A stretch of DNA of 64,000 nt from Terricaulis sp. (GCA_024707365.1 JANPZV010000008.1:310001-374000); one strand, 5' to 3'. Counted from the first letter of the stretch, positions 8,541-18,685 are shown. Translations and numbers: made by a program. The notes: generated by a model from the sequence alone, not told the origin.

Positions 8541-9410
8541 TCATCGTTCTTCAATCCCGATCACGTTGCGCGCCCTATCCAGGCGCACGATCCAGTGCGC
8601 GCCATGATGCCCCGCCAGCATATCGCGTGTCACGCGCTCATAATGCATCACAAAGCGATCCAGCGCCGCATTCTCTTCAGCGGTGAGCGGCCGCCCCAGC
8701 GTTTCCTCCTCCTGCTCCCCGCGCCAAACGCGCACGATCTCCCAGGAGGGGGCTTGGAGGTAAATGATGCAATCGAAGGCGGCGAAGAAGATGGCGTACT
8801 CATTAGCGAGATCATATTGGATCGCGCTCTGCCAGCGCCAGGATTGGTCGCTGAACTCGATATCGAGCACATCCTCCTGCTCAACAGCGTTCATCGGCGC
8901 GCTAGGGGGCGGCGGCTTCGCGCCCAGGCACCAGCCGTCGACTAAAATCGTCGAGGCGGGGCCTTCAAAGACCGGCCAAGCATCCTCTGGTGCGCGGTCA
9001 TCCTTGCTCTTATCGAAGCGCGGCAGCGGCGTTGGCAATGCTCTGCGCAAGCGCGCCGTCAAGCCTTTTGCAAGGCCAAGATCGTGCGTGCCGGGTGGGC
9101 CGCGCGTGACGAACAATTGCTTCAGCTGTGCGTGCGTGGCGGCATCCCGTAAAACCGGCTCACGCCCCGGCGGGAAAGGTGGCGGATCGTCAGCGTGTCT
9201 CTCTGCGCGCGCCTCGCGTTCCGCCTTCGTCAGATACACATCATCCAGCGAAAAATGCGCCACGCCCGCATGCGCATTGGCGTACGCCCGGCACACATAG
9301 GATTTGCCCGAACCTTGCGCGCCGCCGACGCCGATCAGCGCCGGCCGTTCAGGATGGCGTGCGCGGGTTTCGGTGATGAGCTTGTCGATAAGGGCGGCGA
9401 TTTCGCTCAC
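8541..9410 (-). CDS. D-glycerate 3-kinase-like P-loop kinase
   Basis: A 289-residue P-loop kinase. Walker A is [15 protein letters not shown] (residues 29-43), followed by the metal-site region [25 protein letters not shown] and ILVDGWCLG, as in plant-type glycerate kinases (GLYK) and the uridine/pantothenate kinase fold. Family members phosphorylate D-glycerate at the 3 position, feeding 3-phosphoglycerate; this substrate is inferred. The GTG start overlaps the ispH stop (GTGA), so it is coupled to ispH. It is an extra gene within the common ispH-thrB-rnhA order. Confidence 0.82.
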   Translation of the reverse strand: MSEIAALIDKLITETRARHPERPALIGVGGAQGSGKSYVCRAYANAHAGVAHFSLDDVYLTKAEREARAERHADDPPPFPPGREPVLRDAATHAQLKQLFVTRGPPGTHDLGLAKGLTARLRRALPTPLPRFDKSKDDRAPEDAWPVFEGPASTILVDGWCLGAKPPPPSAPMNAVEQEDVLDIEFSDQSWRWQSAIQYDLANEYAIFFAAFDCIIYLQAPSWEIVRVWRGEQEEETLGRPLTAEENAALDRFVMHYERVTRDMLAGHHGAHWIVRLDRARNVIGIEER

Positions 9411-10360
9411 GCCGTCAGCACGCGCGGCAGTTTGAAGGTCACGTTCTCGCGCGTCACCACCACCTCTTGCACCGCCGCATCAAAGCGCGCGCCGATGGCG
9501 GCGATCAAGGCTTCCACCAGATCCTCCGGCGCGCTGGCGCCGGCTGTGACGCCCACGCTTTGCACGCCCTCAAACCAAGCCCAATCCACCTCATCGGCCG
9601 CGCCGACCAGCCGCGCGTCCGCCGCGCCCGCGCGCTTGGCCACCTCAACCAGCCGCACCGAGTTGGAGGATTTGGGCGAGCCGATCACCAGAACGAGGTC
9701 CGCGTTCTCGGCCATCGCCTTCACCGCGTCTTGCCGGTTGGTGGTGGCGTAGCAGATGTCCTCCTTGTGCGGCGCCGCGATGCCGGGGAAGCGCCGCTGC
9801 AGCACGGCCACCATCTCGGCGGTGTCGTCCACCGAGAGCGTGGTTTGCGTCACGAACGAAAGCTTGGCCGGATCGCGCGGGGCGAAGGCTTCCGCATCGG
9901 CGGCGGTTTCGAGCAGCGTGATCGCCCCGTCAGGCAATTGCCCCATCGTGCCGATCACCTCTGGGTGGCCGGCATGGCCGATCAGAACGATCTCGCGCCC
10001 GTTCTCGAAATGGCGCTGCGCCTCCACATGCACCTTGGAAACCAGCGGGCAGGTGGCGTCCACGAAGATCATTTCGCGCCGCCGCGCCTCGGCCGGCACC
10101 GATTTGGGCACGCCATGGGCGGAAAACACCACCGGGCGATCCACCGGGCAATCGTCCAATTCCTCGACGAAAACCGCCCCCAGCCGCTCCAGCCGCTCCA
10201 CCACGTGCCGGTTGTGGACAATCTCATGCCGCACGAAAACCGGGGCGCCCCATTTCCCGAGCGCCTGCTCCACGATCTGGATGGCCCGGTCCACGCCCGC
10301 GCAGAAGCCGCGCGGGGCGGCCAAGAGGATTGAAATGGGGCGTTTTTCGGGCAGGGCCAT
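9407..10360 (-). CDS. ispH: 4-hydroxy-3-methylbut-2-enyl diphosphate reductase
   Basis: Last enzyme of the MEP isoprenoid pathway, a [4Fe-4S] protein yielding IPP and DMAPP. The 317-residue protein has the three cluster cysteines in [24 protein letters not shown] and [11 protein letters not shown]. It also has the catalytic region FVTQTTLS and the substrate-binding [10 protein letters not shown] and TAGASAPE. I start at MALPEKRP (ATG at 10360), the usual N terminus. It heads the operon running to rnhA; ispA and dxs of the same pathway lie at 44.6-48 kb. Confidence 0.96.
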   Translation of the reverse strand: MALPEKRPISILLAAPRGFCAGVDRAIQIVEQALGKWGAPVFVRHEIVHNRHVVERLERLGAVFVEELDDCPVDRPVVFSAHGVPKSVPAEARRREMIFVDATCPLVSKVHVEAQRHFENGREIVLIGHAGHPEVIGTMGQLPDGAITLLETAADAEAFAPRDPAKLSFVTQTTLSVDDTAEMVAVLQRRFPGIAAPHKEDICYATTNRQDAVKAMAENADLVLVIGSPKSSNSVRLVEVAKRAGAADARLVGAADEVDWAWFEGVQSVGVTAGASAPEDLVEALIAAIGARFDAAVQEVVVTRENVTFKLPRVLTA

Positions 10361-10511
10361 GATCTCGCATTGTCCCGGGCGCGAACCGCCCATCAAGGCG
10401 CCGGCGCGAGTTGCGGGCCGGGGCGGGCGAAGCTATCACGAGCCAGCGCCTTCGGGGTGAGACATGCGGCCGCCGCCGCGCGTCCGCAAGGCGGTTCGTG
10501 AAGGGTGTTGC

Positions 10512-11186
10512 ATGAAGCTCCAGATTCTCGCGGCCTTGGGGGCGACGCTTCTGATCGCGGGCTGCGCCAGCCAGGGCCGGACGATTGAGCTGCCGGGCGG
10601 GGTGATGCCCGAGGATGAGCGCGGCGCGCCGCAGCGCGAGCCCAACTGGCTTGACCGCGCGCTCGGCAACGACAACCGCCAGAATGTCGGCCCGTGCCCG
10701 CTGATGGGCGTGCTGTACGACAACGCGCGCTTGGTGCAATTCGTTGAGCCGGGCGTGGAGCGTTACGCCAACGTCGCCTTCACCGGGGAGATGCAGGGCG
10801 TGCGCGGGCTTTGCCGTTATGTCGGCGATGATCCGATCCGCATGTCGATCGCGGTGGATATGGCGTTTGGCCGTGGGCCAGCCTCAGCCGGCGAAGATCG
10901 CCGCACCTATCGCTATTGGGTGGCGGTGGCGCGCCGCGGCCGCGCCCCGATCGCCAAGGAATATTTCGACGTCGAGGTGCGCTTCCCGCGCGGAGAGGAT
11001 ACTGTCACCCGCACCGAGGAAATCGGCACGATCGAAATCCCGCGCGCCAATGGCGAAATCTCCGGCGAGAATTTCGAGATCCTGATCGGCTTTGAGCTGA
11101 CGCCCGAGCAGATGCAGTTCAACCGCGACGGCAAACGCTTCCGCGTGAACGCCGCAGACGCGGTGGCCGAAGCCAGCCCTTCTTAA
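10512..11186 (+). CDS. Putative lipoprotein, function unknown
   Basis: A 224-residue protein starting at the ATG at 10512. The lipoprotein signal ends LIAGC, with the modified cysteine near residue 18. The mature part contains NVGPCPLMGVLYDNARLVQF and a long beta-rich stretch with alternating charges. I recognise no catalytic motif. Similar lipoproteins of this size occur in Caulobacterales-type genomes, but I cannot name a family. It is divergent from ispH. Confidence 0.72.
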   Translation: MKLQILAALGATLLIAGCASQGRTIELPGGVMPEDERGAPQREPNWLDRALGNDNRQNVGPCPLMGVLYDNARLVQFVEPGVERYANVAFTGEMQGVRGLCRYVGDDPIRMSIAVDMAFGRGPASAGEDRRTYRYWVAVARRGRAPIAKEYFDVEVRFPRGEDTVTRTEEIGTIEIPRANGEISGENFEILIGFELTPEQMQFNRDGKRFRVNAADAVAEASPS

Positions 11187-11224
11187 GCTTGACGGCGGGC
11201 GCTTAAGCCCGCATCCGAAACGCC

Positions 11225-13013
11225 ATGACAGATCTCGCCAGCGCTTTAACCCGCGCCAATGAAAGCGTGTTTGCTGAGCTTGGGCTTGAGCCCAAGCATG
11301 CAGAGGTGCGCCGTTCGGATCGGCCCGATCTTGGCGAATTTCAATGCAATGGCGCGCTCGCCGCCGCTAAGGCCGCCGGCAAAAAGCCGCGTGAGATCGC
11401 CGATGCGGCCGCCGCCGCTTGGAAGGCTGAAGCGCTTGCGCCTGCGCCCGCGATCGCGGGGCCGGGCTTTTTGAATTTCAGCGTCACGGCCCAAGCGCTC
11501 GCCGCGCGCGCGCAGGCGGTTGCGGATGATCCGATGGCGGGCGCAGCCCCGGTTGAGCACAAGCGCCGCGTGATCGTCGATTATGGCGGGCCGAACGTGG
11601 CCAAGGGCATGCATGTCGGCCATTTGCGCGCTTCGATCATCGGAGAGGCGATCAAGCGGCTCTATCGCTTCCGTGGCGATGAAGTGTGGGGCGATGCGCA
11701 TTTCGGCGATTGGGGCTTCCAGATGGGGCTCGTGATCACCGCGCTGGAAGATGAGCTCGGCGGCTTTGCCGATGCGGGCAAAATCGATGCGCGGCTCAAA
11801 ACGCTGACGCTGGAGCAGCTCGAAAGCGTTTATCCTCTCCGCCGCCGCCAAGGCGAAGGAGGATTCAGCGTTCCGCGATCGCGCCCGCAAAGCCACCGCC
11901 GCGCTGCAAAACGGCGCCGAGCCGCACCGCACGATCTGGAAAGCGATGCAGGCGGTGTCGATGGAAGCGCAAAAGCGCGATTTCGCGGCGCTGGGCGTGA
12001 ATTTCGATCTCTGGCTGGGCGAGAGCGACGCCGATCCGCTGATCCCGGATATGGTCAAAGACCTCGAAGCCAAGGGCTTGCTTGAGGAAGATCAAGGCGC
12101 GCGCATCCTGCGCGTGGCCGGCCCCGGCGAAACGAAAAAGAAAAAGCTGGATGACGGCACGGTCGTCGAGGTCGAAAGCCCCGATCCGCTGCTCGTGGTC
12201 TCATCCGAAGGCTCGGCCATGTACGGCACCACCGATCTCGCCACCATCTTGCAGCGCACACGCGATCAGAACCCGGAGCTGATCCTCTACGTGGTCGATC
12301 AGCGCCAGGCCGATCATTTCGAGCAGGTCTATCGCGCCGCCGCCAAGGCCGGCTACATCGCGCGCGAGGCGCTTGAGCATATCGGCTTTGGCACCATGAA
12401 CGGGACGGACGGCAAGCCGTTCAAAACCCGCGCGGGCGGGGTGCTGAAACTGCGCGATCTCATCGGCCAGGCCGAAGAAAAAGCGCGTGAGCGGTTGAAG
12501 GAAAACGAGATCGGCGCCGATTTCAGCGCCGAAGAATTTGAAGACGTGGCGCACAAAATCGCCATCGCCGCGATCAAATTCGCGGACCTCTCCAATTTTC
12601 GCGGCACCTCTTACGTGTTCGACCTCGATCGCTTCATGAGCTTTGAGGGCAAAACCGGGCCGTATCTGCTCTATCAAGCCGTGCGCATCAAAAGCATCCT
12701 GCGCAAAGCCGAGGAGCAGGGGCTGAAAGCTGGGCCTATCGCTGTTGAGCACGACGCCGAACGCGCGCTGGCGCTAGCGCTGGATGCGTTCGATGGCGCA
12801 CTGCGCGCCGCTTACGATAAAAAAGCCCCGCACTTTTTGGCTGAGCACGCCTACAGCCTCGCCCAAGCGTTCAGCGGCTTTTACACCCATTGCCCTATCC
12901 TGCCCGCCGAAGGCGCGATCCGCGCCTCGCGCTTGGCGCTCGCGGGCGCAACGCTCAAGCAGCTTACGCTGACGCTCGATCTGCTCGGCATCGCCGTGCC
13001 GGAGCGGATGTAG
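11225..13013 (+). CDS. argS: Arginyl-tRNA synthetase, frameshifted
   Basis: Charges tRNA-Arg. The N-terminal part contains the class I signature [10 protein letters not shown] after YGGPNVAKG. The C-terminal part, in a different frame, carries [35 protein letters not shown] and the anticodon-binding helix bundle. The switch is at about 11837-11842, in CTCCGCCGCCGCC. Removing one base gives a continuous 595-residue ArgS. Since argS is essential, a sequencing error is far more likely than a real lesion. Confidence 0.93.
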
Positions 13014-13016
13014 GCT

Positions 13017-14193
13017 TTAGCGCTCCAGATACGCCGCCGTCGCCATGCCGCCGGCGGTGCAAACCCCGATCACGGCTTTGTTCGCATTGCGCCGGCCAAG
13101 CTCCAGCAGCGTTTGGCCGATATAGCGCACCCCGCTCATGCCGTAGGGATGCCCCAGCGCGATGGCGCCGCCATTGACGTTGGTGCGCTCCCACGGCGCG
13201 CCGAGTTCGCGTTGGTTATACAGCGTCGTCACCGCGTAAGCTTCGTGCAGCTCCCAGAGATCGACATCGGCCGCGTTGATTGCGTGCTTGGCCATCAGTT
13301 TGCGGATCGCGGGCGTGATGGCGATGCTCATTTCCTCGGGCGCGACTGAGCCCAGCGCCATGCCGCGAAAGCGGCCCAGGATCGGCAAACCGCGCCGCGC
13401 GGCCAGATCCGCGTCCATCATCACCAGCGCCGCCGCGCCATCGGAGAGCTGGGAGGCGTTGCCCGCCGTTGTCGTGCCGCCCTCGAACACGGGCTTGAGC
13501 GCGGAAAGCTTTTCCAGCGTCGTATCCGGGCGCGGGCCTTCGTCGCGATCGAAGCGTGACGTTTTCCATCCGGCTTTCGCCGCTGGCTTTATCGGTCACT
13601 TTCATTGTCGTTTGAAACGGGACGATCTCTTGCGCGAACTTGCCCGCCGCAATCGCCGCCGCCACGCGCGCCTGGCTGCCGACGACGTACTCATCCAGCG
13701 CCTGCCGGCTGATGCCGTATTTCTCCGCCACGAAATCGGCGGTCTGGTTCATCGTCCACCACACGGCGGGCATCACTTGCTGCAGCGGTTCATAGAAGAA
13801 GCCGTTGAGGTTCAGATTGAACTGCACAAGGCTGATGCTTTCGACCCCGCCGGCGATCCCCACATCCATCTCGCCCGCCGCGATGCGGTTGGCGATGATG
13901 GAGGCGGCGTTGATTCCCGAGCCGCAATAGCGCGTGATCGTCAGCCCCGGCACGCCCGCGCCGAAGCCCGCATGCAGGGCTGCGTTGCGCGCCACATTAT
14001 GGCCCGTCGCGCCTTCGGGCAGGCCGCAGCCGAGGATCACATCCTCAACCTCGCCCGCCTCGATGCCGGCCCGCGCCACCGCCTCGCGCAGCACATGCGC
14101 GGCCATGGCGATGCCGTGCGTCTGGTTCAGCGCCCCGCGCTGCGCCTTGGCGATGCCGGTGCGGCAATAGCCGATAATGGCGACGTCTCTCAT
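13017..14193 (-). CDS. Acetyl-CoA acyltransferase (thiolase), frameshifted
   Basis: Degradative or biosynthetic thiolase. The N-terminal part has the nucleophile motif ITRYCGSGINAAS. The C-terminal part, in another frame, has GGAIALGHPYGMSG (His) and IGVCTAGGM (second Cys). The start is the ATG at 14193 behind GGAGG. The frame is lost at 13549-13554, within GCGATCGAAGCG on the plus strand. Removing one base joins VTL to DRDEGPRPDTT and yields 391 residues, the normal thiolase length. It faces argS tail to tail with 3 bases between. Confidence 0.9.
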
Positions 14194-14306
14194 GGCGGCC
14201 TCCGTTGCGCGGCTCAGCGTGCGCTTTTTCCGCAATCGCGTCCATCGCGCTTGCCGGCAGGCGCGCGCGCGCGGATGATCGCGCCATAAAAGGGAGGGCC
14301 TTCGTG

Positions 14307-14720
14307 ATGAGTGAGCATGGTTTGATCGCGCCAGCGGTGGCGCTGGTGATCTGGTCTTTGGTGATGCTGGTTTGGCTCTACGCCACGCGCATCCCGGCCA
14401 TGTTTCGGGCCGGGCTTTCGGCCAACAACGCCAGCCGCGCCGAAATCCAGGCGCTGCCCTCGGCGCGCGTGGCCGATAATTACAACCATTTGATGGAGCA
14501 GCCGACGATCTTCTACGCGCTCTGCTTTGCCTTGCAGCTGATGAACCAGGATAGCCATATCAATGTCGGCCTCGCCTGGGCCTATGTGGCGCTGCGCGTG
14601 GCGCACTCGCTGGTGCAAGCCACGGTCAACATCATCATCCCGCGCTTTCTCATTTTCGTGACGGCTTCCCTGGTGCTGATGGCGCTGGCGCTGCACGCGG
14701 CGCTTCACATCTGGGTCTAA
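14307..14720 (+). CDS. MAPEG family membrane protein
   Basis: A 137-residue protein with four predicted membrane helices, belonging to the MAPEG (eicosanoid/glutathione metabolism) family. Conserved features seen are NYNHLMEQPTIFYA and LRVAHSLVQ near the third helix. Bacterial members are mostly uncharacterised. The ATG at 14307 follows AGGGAGGG. The gene ends overlapping the convergent cytochrome gene by 4 bases. Confidence 0.88.
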   Translation: MSEHGLIAPAVALVIWSLVMLVWLYATRIPAMFRAGLSANNASRAEIQALPSARVADNYNHLMEQPTIFYALCFALQLMNQDSHINVGLAWAYVALRVAHSLVQATVNIIIPRFLIFVTASLVLMALALHAALHIWV

Positions 14721-15772
14721 GGCGCGGCGCTGCGCCCGGCTGCATCCATGCTGGCGATCCAGTCGCGCATGAGCGCAAGGGCGCGCTCGTCGCGCAATTG
14801 GCGGCCAAGCTCGGGCATCATCACGCCGGGATCGGTGCTTTCCATGCGGGAGAGCAGGATCGAGCGTTCGGGATGGCCGGGTTCGATGGAGAATTCGTAG
14901 CCGGCCGAGCCGCGCCCGGCCGCGACTGGCCGCTTGCGCACGCCCCACAGCGCCGGATCGGTTTGCGCCCAAGAGAGATCAAGCCCCGACGTATGCGCCG
15001 GGCCCGCAGGGTTATGGCAATGGGCGCAGTTCACATCGAGATAGGCGCGGGCGCGGGCTTCGAGCGTTCCGCTGGCGGGGTCGTAGGCGTCCGGCACACG
15101 CGGCGCGTCCTCGGGCGCGCGATTAAGAACGCCAGCGGCGGCCCAGCCGTGCAATTGATCGCCATCGTTCAAGTTGCGCGCGCTAGGCCCGATCGGGACG
15201 ATCTCGCCGTTGCGCGCATGGCAGCCGCGGCAATCGTTCACGTTGGGCACGGCCCAATCGAGCGCGATGGCCGCACCGTCCTCATCGGTGAAGCTGATCG
15301 GCGCATCCGCGCCCACCACCGAAAGCTGCGCCTCGGTCTGCGCCTCGTTCCACACATAAGGCAGCGCCACCCAGCCGGCTTCGCGCCGGATCAGCAGCCG
15401 CGTTTCGATGAAGCGCACGTTCTCGTTTGGCTGGCGCATGTCCGCCGCGATGGCGAAGGTTTTGACCAGCACCGTGCCGATCGGGAAGGCGAACACGCCG
15501 TCCGCATTATATTCGGCCTGAGCGCCCTCCGGCACATAGACGTAGCGGAATTTCAGCGCGCCGTCGGAATAGAGCGCGGTGTTGAGCGCATAGCCGATCA
15601 CCCGCGCATTCGGCGTGCGCGCGCCCGCGTCAAGGAAGAGGCGATAGTCCGAGAGCAGCCGCGCCGGGCTCGCATTGGCGATCGCCGCATCGTTCACCGG
15701 CGCGGGCGCGCTGGCGATGGCGCTCACACAGGTCAATGCGGCGATCGCGGCGATGAAGAGCAAGCGGCGCAT
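14717..15772 (-). CDS. Diheme c-type cytochrome, SO_2930/HNE_0200 family
   Basis: A 351-residue exported protein with a signal peptide (about residues 1-21) and two c-heme motifs, CRGCH near residue 183 and CAHCH near residue 252. The rest matches the TIGR03806-type family: PYVWNEAQTEAQL, the LHGWAAAGVLNR segment, and a C-terminal ESTDPGVMMPELGR. As I recall the family, members are regularly encoded beside a parallel beta-helix protein, and one lies immediately upstream here. The biological role is not established. A repeat-filled gap of 147 bases separates the two. Confidence 0.88.
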   Translation of the reverse strand: MRRLLFIAAIAALTCVSAIASAPAPVNDAAIANASPARLLSDYRLFLDAGARTPNARVIGYALNTALYSDGALKFRYVYVPEGAQAEYNADGVFAFPIGTVLVKTFAIAADMRQPNENVRFIETRLLIRREAGWVALPYVWNEAQTEAQLSVVGADAPISFTDEDGAAIALDWAVPNVNDCRGCHARNGEIVPIGPSARNLNDGDQLHGWAAAGVLNRAPEDAPRVPDAYDPASGTLEARARAYLDVNCAHCHNPAGPAHTSGLDLSWAQTDPALWGVRKRPVAAGRGSAGYEFSIEPGHPERSILLSRMESTDPGVMMPELGRQLRDERALALMRDWIASMDAAGRSAAP

Positions 15773-15786
15773 GAGCTACCACCCAT

Positions 15787-15883
15787 CCCCGGATTGCGCG
15801 CAGCGCAAGTCCGGGGCCCATAACCTCAAGCCTTTGTGTTCATAGGCCCCGGGCTCGCCGCTGGCGCGCCGCCCCGGGGATCG
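15787..15883. repeat. Compound CCCCGG palindromes between beta-helix and cytochrome genes
   Basis: Consecutive inverted repeats. A compact hairpin at 15787-15816 has arms CCCCGGA/TCCGGGG around a TTGCGC/GCGCAAG stem. A wider pair reads CCGGGGCCCAT and ATAGGCCCCGG with one mismatch. A CCCCGGGG stem follows near 15880. The design resembles mobile palindromic units common in alphaproteobacterial intergenic DNA. It may attenuate transcription from the beta-helix gene into the cytochrome gene. Confidence 0.7.
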
Positions 15884-15919
15884 GTGAAGGCGCATCACTC
15901 AAACCTGACGCGCGCCGGC

Positions 15920-17114
15920 TCAGGCAGCGCCACGAGCGGCGGGAACGCAGGATCGCGCCGCTTCCGTGAGAGGCCCGCCCGCCACCGGGATGCCCAGCGA
16001 AAGGAACGTGCCGATGCCGCCGCGCGTGGAGCGGTTGTCGCGCATGACGATGCGCACGATCTCCGTGCGCGGCATCGCGCCGGGGACCGAATACATCGTC
16101 GCCCCATCCCAGATCACATCGGGCAAAGCCACGCCCATCTGCGCCAGCGCAGCGAGATCACCCGCAGGGGCATAGCCCGTATTGCCGAAGCGATTGTTGC
16201 GGATCATCACGTTGCGCGGCAGCGGGTTGTAGTTCGCATCCTCGAATGAGAGCGGATAGGCGGTGATGATCACATTGGCCGTGCCGTTATCGGCGATGGT
16301 GTTCTCAAACACGTGCACGTCGCGGTTGGCCATGATCAGCACGCCCGTGCCGGCGGGCACGGTGGCCACGATATTGCCGGCTGGCGCGAAGTTCGGCGTG
16401 TTGTTGTTGATCACGTTGTTGCGGTAGACACGCACCGAATGGCCGCCCATTTGCGGCAGACCCGGCAGGTCGAACACCAGAATGCCGCCGGTATTGTGCT
16501 CGGTGCGATTGCCGAACACATCGGCGTTGAACGAATTTTCAATCTCGATCCCGGCCACGTTGTATTCGGCGATATTGTCGCGGACGATGATGTTGCGCGA
16601 TTGGCCGACATAGATGCCCGCGTCCGACGCCCCGCGCGCGATCGAAGCGCTCGATCAGCACATTGGTGCAGTTCACCGGGTAGAGCCCATAGGCGCCGTT
16701 TTCCGAATTTGGCCCGCGCGTCCATTCGGCGCGCACGCCGCTGAAGGTGATGCCGTTGCAATCGCGCACCTTGATCGCGTCCCCGCGCGCATCTTCCACC
16801 GCAAAATCGCGCAGCGTGACGCCATTGGCGGTGACGAGCAGGCCTTCGGCTCCGCGCCGCTGGCCGGTGAAGGAGAGGATGGTGCGCGCCTCGCCCTGGC
16901 CGCGAATGGTGACCTGATCCACCGCCAGCGAGAGCCCTTGCGTCAGCTCATAGCGTCCGCGATCGAGCTGCACGGTGTCGCCCGGCTGGGCCTCGATCAG
17001 CGCGCGCTGCAATTCGGTTTGCGCGTCAGGGCCGGGGCGGACGCGCCAGGTGCGGGCGTCGGCAACCCCGACAGAAAGCAGAAGCGCCGCGAGTGCGGCC
17101 AGGGCGCGTGTCAT
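15920..17114 (-). CDS. Parallel beta-helix repeat protein, frameshifted
   Basis: Exported right-handed beta-helix protein, TIGR03805-like. The signal peptide MTRALAALAALLLSVGVADA is followed by TELQRALIEAQPGDTV and regular ~22-residue coils (GLLVTANGVTLRDF; RNIIVRDNIAEYN; GILVFDLPGLP). I start at the ATG at 17114 behind GGGAG. The frame breaks at 16643-16646, within GCGATCGAAGCG. Removing one base restores VLIERSIARGASDAGIYVG and 397 residues. The diheme cytochrome follows, suggesting a periplasmic or outer-surface partnership. Confidence 0.85.
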
Positions 17115-17173
17115 TCTCTCTCCCACCATTGTTCGCGGGGGAGGTTTGCAAGCCCTGGCGCGGGTGTAAAGCG

Positions 17174-17575
17174 TCAGCTGTTGCGGCTGAAGCGTGCGGC
17201 CACGGAAAGCACATCGCGCATCAGCGTGGGGTGCCGCGCGGCGATGATGCCGCCCAGCGCCGTCACAGCCAGTGAAACCAGCGGCCGGTCCCGCGCGAAA
17301 TCGCCAAGGCCAAAGCCTTGCGGCAGCGCTTCGGCGATCGCCTGCTGGGCGATCTCGGCCTCGCGTTCACGCTGGGCGCGCGCAGCGCCATGGCCAGCGC
17401 AAACAGCGCCACACACAGCGCCGCCGCCAGCGCCACCACCGCCGCCGCCCCGGCCGAGCCCAGCTCAGGCAGGATCAGCGCGTAAAAGCGCAAAGCCGGA
17501 CGCGAACACCGCCATCACCGCAGCGGCGCTGGCGGCGGCGATGGCGACGATCCGGGTTAAGGCCCGATCAAGCAT
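17174..17575 (-). CDS. Phage-holin/YqjE-like membrane protein, two frameshifts
   Basis: Assembled from three frames. The N terminus is MLDRALTRIVAIAAASAA with one membrane helix. The middle, LPELGSAGAAAVVALAAALC, is the second helix. The C terminus runs from QREREAEIAQQAIAEAL to AARFSRNS. The breaks lie at 17484-17487 (AAAA on the plus strand, one base too many) and 17374-17376 (GGG, one too few). The corrected length is 133 residues. Together with the ElaB/YqjD-like gene just upstream, this matches the YqjD-YqjE pattern of small ribosome- or envelope-associated membrane proteins. The role is inferred only. Confidence 0.65.
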
Positions 17576-17577
17576 GT

Positions 17578-17844
17578 TTAGCGCCGGCTGCCGAGCAGCA
17601 AGCCCACCAGCAGGCCGACGCCCACGGCGGTGGCCGCCACGGCCACGGGGCGCTCTTTCCACTGGCGCTTCATATAGCGATGGGTGTCATCGAGGCCGTC
17701 CTCGACGGCGCCTTTGGCTTGTTTATAGGTTTCGCGCGCGCTCACCCTGGCTTGATCGAGGGCTTCGCGGGCGGATTCGAGGGCCGCTTCCGCGCGTTCA
17801 CGCGCTTCGGCGGCGATTTCAGAGGCTTTGGCGTTCGTGGCCAT
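17578..17844 (-). CDS. DUF883/ElaB-YqjD-like membrane-anchored protein
   Basis: An 88-residue protein. A long amphipathic Ala/Glu/Arg helix (about residues 5-50) is followed by a C-terminal membrane anchor PVAVAATAVGVGLLVGLLLG and a basic SRR tail, the classic layout of the ElaB/YqjD family. Members of the family bind ribosomes or respond to stress in enterics; nothing here shows the role directly. It lies 2 bases upstream of the holin-like gene and is probably co-transcribed. Confidence 0.85.
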   Translation of the reverse strand: MATNAKASEIAAEARERAEAALESAREALDQARVSARETYKQAKGAVEDGLDDTHRYMKRQWKERPVAVAATAVGVGLLVGLLLGSRR

Positions 17845-17968
17845 TTTGGGCTCCAGGCTTTTCTAAGCTTTGAGGGCGTTCAGATCAGGCGATTAGCACA
17901 CACTAGGAAACATGAGGTTTCCATGCGTGCGCGCAATCCCTGGACACGAATCCACCCCCGCGCCGAAT

Positions 17969-18685
17969 ATGAACGCCATGAAAGCTCCCCAGGTTCCCAT
18001 GGCCTGGCCGGTTATCGCGGCCATCGGTTTTAACCTTATTCCGATCATCGGCGTGGCCTTTTGGGGGTGGAGCGCCTTTGCGCTCATCTTCCTCTACTGG
18101 CTTGAAAACGTCGTCATCGGCGCGCGGACGCTGCTGAGCATGGGGGCCAACGCCGTGGCGAGCGGGATGCTGACGGGCTTTGCCGCGATCTTTTTCGGCG
18201 GCTTCTTCACCATGCATTACGGGCTGTTTTGCTTCGTGCACGGCACGTTCGTGGTGACGCTGTTCGGCGGCGACGTCAGCGGCGACACGATGGGCGAGCT
18301 CTGGGCGACAGCGCTCAACCTGTTCGCCCAGCAGCCGCAGCTCTATCTTGGCCTGTTCTCGATCGTCGCCTGGCAGGTGGTGCAGTTCGTGCGCTTCGTC
18401 GCCAGCGGGACGGCCAAGACGACAAACCCGATGGCGCTGATGATCCAGCCCTATCCGCGCATCATCATCCTGCACCTGACCATCATCTTCGGCGGCTTCC
18501 TGCTCATGGCGCTGAACGAGCCGGTCGCTGGGCTGATTGTGATGGCGCTGGTGAAGACGGCGTTCGATGTGGCCGAGGCCATGGGCAAGGGCCCGCGCTT
18601 TGGCGCCGCGAAGGATGAGGATGCGCCCCCGCCGCCCGATCCCACGCGCGGGCGCCCAGCACCGATCAGGCCGCGCCGCCGCTGA
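17969..18685 (+). CDS. DUF6498-like integral membrane protein
   Basis: A 238-residue protein with about six hydrophobic helices. Characteristic features are FALIFLYWLENVVIGA near residue 45, HYGLFCFVHG near residue 95, and HLTIIFGGFLLMAL near residue 165, followed by a Pro/Arg-rich cytosolic tail. This pattern (YWLENVVIG) matches the uncharacterised DUF6498 group as I remember it. I take the ATG at 17969; one at 17978 is equally possible. The 3' end overlaps the convergent Nudix gene by 20 bases. Confidence 0.72.
   Translation: MNAMKAPQVPMAWPVIAAIGFNLIPIIGVAFWGWSAFALIFLYWLENVVIGARTLLSMGANAVASGMLTGFAAIFFGGFFTMHYGLFCFVHGTFVVTLFGGDVSGDTMGELWATALNLFAQQPQLYLGLFSIVAWQVVQFVRFVASGTAKTTNPMALMIQPYPRIIILHLTIIFGGFLLMALNEPVAGLIVMALVKTAFDVAEAMGKGPRFGAAKDEDAPPPPDPTRGRPAPIRPRRR

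Noticed and set aside
11225..13013. Programmed frameshift or gene split as a biological feature of argS
   Set aside because: No slippery heptamer plus structure characteristic of programmed shifting, and many other genes show the same kind of single-base break, so error is the simpler cause.
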